A DNA stretch of 64,000 nt from Flammeovirga aprica JL-4. Its GTDB lineage: Bacteria; Bacteroidota; Bacteroidia; Cytophagales; Flammeovirgaceae. The position numbers and the translations under genes were made by a program. The stretch lies in the NCBI RefSeq assembly GCF_012844305.1, contig NZ_JABANE010000013.1:1-64000 (forward strand), read 5' to 3'. This document shows, one piece after another, positions 61,093 to 64,000 of the stretch (position 1 is the stretch's first letter; each line of letters begins with the position of its first letter). The notes under the pieces are model-generated. The model was not told the DNA's origin, did no database searches, and saw nothing but the letters and a program-made list of their open reading frames with translations.

Positions 61093-62357
61093 TTAATTTT
61101 ATTATTTGAATATCTTACAAAGATAAAGTAAAAGAACGCAAAAATAACAACTCCCTTTTGTCTATATAAAATATTTTCAATAAACATGAATAAAGAAAAA
61201 GAAATCATTATAGAAGAATAAATGTCTACTTTTAAATTTTGAAAAGATTTATATAAGTGTGACAGAATAAAAGTAACAAAAGGTATAAACCCAATAATAC
61301 CATAACATATTAAAATATCTAAATATTGATTATGAGTATGAGCATTATTCAAATATGCCCAAGAATCCGTTTTTCTAATATTTTGTAAAGAAGTTAAATA
61401 ATCTCCACCTCCAACCCCTAACCAAGGATTTTGTATAAATAATTTAAGGGCACTTTGCCAATTTTGAATTCTAGCATTATCTCCTTCACTTATAAAATTA
61501 AGTATTCTAGATAATGTATCTTGAGACCAAAATTTAACATTTAATTCATTAATTAACTCCGAAGCAATACCAGGCAATACAGATACAAGTAACCAGAGAA
61601 TAAATAAATTAAATATTAAAGTTAGAATCATTTTTAATTGATTTGAAACATTAATCTTACGCAATATTTTTGTCAACAAAAACAAATAAAAGAGAGTAAA
61701 TATCAATAAAACACTGCTTTTTGTAGATAAAATATAAATTATAAATAGCAGGTAAATACTAATTAAAAATCGCAGAAACACCTTACCGTTAAAATAAAAA
61801 ATAACTAGTAAAATAGAAATCAGTACATAAAATGATAAATATAATGGTTGCATTATATCTGGTACGATTTCAATAATAAAATTCCTATGGTAATGGGTTA
61901 TTAATCTATATAAAGGCTCTTCATTCTCAAAAATATGTTGTATAACACAATAGTTTATTTTGAGTGAGATTAGCATAACACCAGCAATAAACGATTTCAA
62001 AAGATTTCCATAGGGTATTTTAAAATCGTGAAAGTTTATTGAAAATAATATCCCTATAACAAGTATATGAACACTATCAATTATCTTTGCCCCTGCTTCA
62101 ATTATATTTTGGTTCTTGAATAATAGGAAAATCTGAATAAAAATAAATACTCCCCATGTTATTAGATGTTTACGATACCTAATATCTACACTAGTACAAC
62201 CTTTTGAGGATAGAAAATAAATCACATACGATATTACAACTAATATTAACGATATATTATAATAGCCAGTATCTATAGACATCATGAATGATAGTAAACA
62301 AAAAGTTATAATCAATAAACTTTTTTTAATACTATCAGTCTTAAAAATATTAATCAT
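61089..62357 (-). CDS. O-antigen ligase / polymerase-like membrane protein
   Basis: A 422-residue protein with 10-12 hydrophobic helices. The Wzy_C/WaaL region is near residues 290-345: N-P-W-L-G-V-G-G-G-D-Y and A-H-T-H-N-Q-Y-L-D-I-L, with the periplasmic His. It would polymerise repeat units or attach them to a carrier. I use the Met at 62357; the earlier Met at 62390 would overlap the upstream gene by 41 bases instead of 8. Confidence 0.87.
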   Translation of the reverse strand: MINIFKTDSIKKSLLIITFCLLSFMMSIDTGYYNISLILVVISYVIYFLSSKGCTSVDIRYRKHLITWGVFIFIQIFLLFKNQNIIEAGAKIIDSVHILVIGILFSINFHDFKIPYGNLLKSFIAGVMLISLKINYCVIQHIFENEEPLYRLITHYHRNFIIEIVPDIMQPLYLSFYVLISILLVIFYFNGKVFLRFLISIYLLFIIYILSTKSSVLLIFTLFYLFLLTKILRKINVSNQLKMILTLIFNLFILWLLVSVLPGIASELINELNVKFWSQDTLSRILNFISEGDNARIQNWQSALKLFIQNPWLGVGGGDYLTSLQNIRKTDSWAYLNNAHTHNQYLDILICYGIIGFIPFVTFILSHLYKSFQNLKVDIYSSIMISFSLFMFIENILYRQKGVVIFAFFYFIFVRYSNNKIK

Positions 62358-63327
62358 ACAACTTGACAATTTTCCTTGCAATTGTTTCATTATCTAGCTC
62401 TAACTCTTTTAATTTATTGATCGAATTCTCTGCTAAATTAGTCTTTTTCTCAAGGATTTTTTCAATTGCTTTTACATAAGTATCAACATTATCTCCACTA
62501 ATAACATAACAATCATCCACTTTATCTAAAACAACATCAACATCTCCTACTTTTCTAGAAACCACAGGAGTATTACATGCCAAAGCCTCTTTTACTACTT
62601 GTGGAGATCCTTCTGAAATTGATGTTAACAGTAAACAATTTGCCTCAATTAACTCCCTGCGTATTTCAGATCTACTTAACCCTCTAAAAGCTATCACCTC
62701 AATATCATCTTTATTTCTTTTTCTTAAACGTTCAATTATTTCACTAAACAGTTTATAATTTTTTTCCTTTCTTAGTGGATCTGAAGGAAAGATTATTTTA
62801 ATTAAGTTACTCCCATGTTTTTGTTTAAAAGTTTCATTTTTTGTTCTTTTAAAATAATTGACATTGACCCCACACGGTATTATAGAAATATTAGTATTAT
62901 ATTTTAATAAAATATCTTTCATTTTTGAATTAACAACAATTAGATTATCAGCTTTTCTAGCTAGTATTTTTGATAAATAAGTTTGAATATTTTTCTTAAG
63001 TGAATTATCTCCTTCAAGAATATCACTACCATGGAATGTTATTATAACTTTTAAATTTTTAGGCTTGAAAAGTAATAAGAATAATCCAGAAATTGAGTAG
63101 TGAATATGTATTATTGAATATTTAAATCGAATAATTTTTAAAATAATTTTTAACTGTGCTACTGTATATCTATAAAATGTAGAATACTGCCTCAAATTAA
63201 AAACTTCAAAAAAATAATCAGAATTATCTTCAATTGCATCTAACTGCTCTTTTACAAAGATTCCTGATAAATTATCATTTTGATCCAAAGGGTACATTGC
63301 AGTTATACATAAAATTTTCTTTTTCAT
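62350..63327 (-). CDS. Family 4 glycosyltransferase
   Basis: A 325-residue GT-B enzyme. The N terminus K-K-I-L-C-I-T-A-M-Y-P-L-D and H-I-H-Y-S-I-S-G are in the acceptor domain. The donor site has I-F-P-S-D-P-L-R-K-E-K-N-Y and S-E-G-S-P-Q-V-V-K-E-A-L-A-C-N-T-P-V-V, with the two glutamates of E-x7-E. It overlaps the partial upstream gene by 53 bases, which is unusually long even here. Confidence 0.9.
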   Translation of the reverse strand: MKKKILCITAMYPLDQNDNLSGIFVKEQLDAIEDNSDYFFEVFNLRQYSTFYRYTVAQLKIILKIIRFKYSIIHIHYSISGLFLLLFKPKNLKVIITFHGSDILEGDNSLKKNIQTYLSKILARKADNLIVVNSKMKDILLKYNTNISIIPCGVNVNYFKRTKNETFKQKHGSNLIKIIFPSDPLRKEKNYKLFSEIIERLRKRNKDDIEVIAFRGLSRSEIRRELIEANCLLLTSISEGSPQVVKEALACNTPVVSRKVGDVDVVLDKVDDCYVISGDNVDTYVKAIEKILEKKTNLAENSINKLKELELDNETIARKIVKLYD

Positions 63328-64000
63328 ATGATGTTTTAATTATTGCAAAAATTAAAATAAATATCTGAAATGTATAATATGAATAAATAACATTTTCAGT
63401 AAAAAGACGTAAAATGAATAGTAATAAGATAAATAATATAACCAGATTTTTCTTCTTACAAGAAATCCAAACGATTTTAAATACTGTGTATATAAACAGA
63501 CCAAAAATTATTAAACCAAAATCAAATAAGATTAAAATAAAGTCATTATGAGGCATTATTCCATCCCAAACTAACTTAAAATTCATTACCCCATGACCAA
63601 AAATCATACTACATAAACTGCTTTTATCTAAAAAATAAATATAGTATTTACACCATGCATATACTCTCCAAACTAATGAACTAGTTACTGATTTATTGAT
63701 TTCTTGAACAGAAGATCCTCTTCTAACTTCAGACAAAAATTCATTAAAAGATAATTCTTGAAAAACATTAAATATTCCAAATACTTTATTGTGAAGAATT
63801 GGATTAAAGGTTAATAATAACAGATAAAAACAGAAGAAGGAAAAAACAGAAACTAAGAAATAAAAGAAAAATGTTCTAACATTTATTTGTCTTATTGGTA
63901 AGAAAGATGTTAGAGTAATTAAAAAAGATCCAGTTGAGGTTGACAAAAAACCTATCAAAGTTAATGCTATCTTATATTTAAGTGGTAAATCAAAATATAT
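63275..64000 (-). CDS. Partial O-antigen polymerase/ligase-like membrane protein
   Basis: The frame is open through the right edge, so the N terminus is missing. At least 241 residues are seen, with six or seven hydrophobic segments. The motif F-G-H-G-V followed by I-M-P-H-N-D-F-I-L-I-L-F-D-F-G is the Wzy_C/WaaL signature, so this is a second such protein in the same cluster. One may be the repeat-unit polymerase and the other a ligase. Very AT-rich. Confidence 0.8.
   Translation of the reverse strand: MYFDLPLKYKIALTLIGFLSTSTGSFLITLTSFLPIRQINVRTFFFYFLVSVFSFFCFYLLLLTFNPILHNKVFGIFNVFQELSFNEFLSEVRRGSSVQEINKSVTSSLVWRVYAWCKYYIYFLDKSSLCSMIFGHGVMNFKLVWDGIMPHNDFILILFDFGLIIFGLFIYTVFKIVWISCKKKNLVILFILLLFILRLFTENVIYSYYTFQIFILIFAIIKTSYEKENFMYNCNVPFGSK

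Overview
The window is chromosomal DNA from a low-GC Bacteroidota, most likely a marine gliding bacterium of the order Cytophagales near Flammeovirga. That placement is an inference from several signs. Many promoters carry the Bacteroidota -7 box TAnnTTTG. There are DUF4199, DUF2851, DUF6438, DUF6048/DUF6452-like and PCMD proteins, a type IX secretion (T9SS) sorting domain, and an atpDC pair away from the other ATP synthase genes. Shine-Dalgarno sequences are weak or absent. I see no prophage, integron, CRISPR array or rRNA operon.

Layout. 0-4 kb: four minus-strand cell-envelope genes (PCMD lipoprotein, two outer-membrane barrels, a DUF6452-like lipoprotein). 4-8.4 kb: a fatty-acid beta-oxidation operon (marR, fadN-type multifunctional enzyme, thiolase). 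8.7-13.4 kb: ABC half-exporter, ECF sigma factor, adenylate kinase, ObgE. 13.5-22.8 kb: unknown secreted protein, Dps, a REP-associated transposase with its inverted REP-like repeats, oligopeptidase B, DUF2851, ArsR regulator, Omp85-family protein. 23-30.6 kb: membrane-bound SpoIIE-type phosphatase, DUF4199, PLP-binding protein, BI-1 protein, T9SS-exported metalloprotease, two small lipoproteins. 30.8-35.6 kb: 5-oxoprolinase operon pxpABC facing pruA (5-oxoproline and proline feeding into glutamate) and a GNAT enzyme. 35.8-42.8 kb: TIMP-like/ankyrin secreted protein, uvrA, a probable small RNA, a methyltransferase, a membrane protein, an OmpH-like lipoprotein. 43-49.4 kb: BatA-like protein, HAMP/GAF sensor, tRNA-Leu(UAG), mnmA. 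49.5-54.1 kb: mreBCD cell-shape genes and two exported proteins. 54.5-56.5 kb: atpDC. 57.2-64 kb: a distinctly AT-rich minus-strand surface-polysaccharide cluster that runs off the right edge.

Most genes are housekeeping. The most interesting non-coding signals are: (1) a recurring intergenic inverted repeat with the core TTTTGnCTTAGTACTT, often embedded with a -7-like box and found beside fadN, the TIMP-like gene, uvrA, mreC and mreB; (2) a RAYT transposase bracketed by inverted, structured REP-like repeats; (3) a promoter plus terminator with no ORF between uvrA and a methyltransferase gene, predicting a ~65-nt small RNA; (4) palindromes overlapping the predicted promoters of marR and arsR; (5) a purine-rich repeat at the 3' ends of convergent pxpC and pruA. 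Among proteins, the TIMP-like/ankyrin protein, the orphan TTG-start ECF sigma factor and the lone ABC subunit with a degenerate Walker B motif deserve attention.
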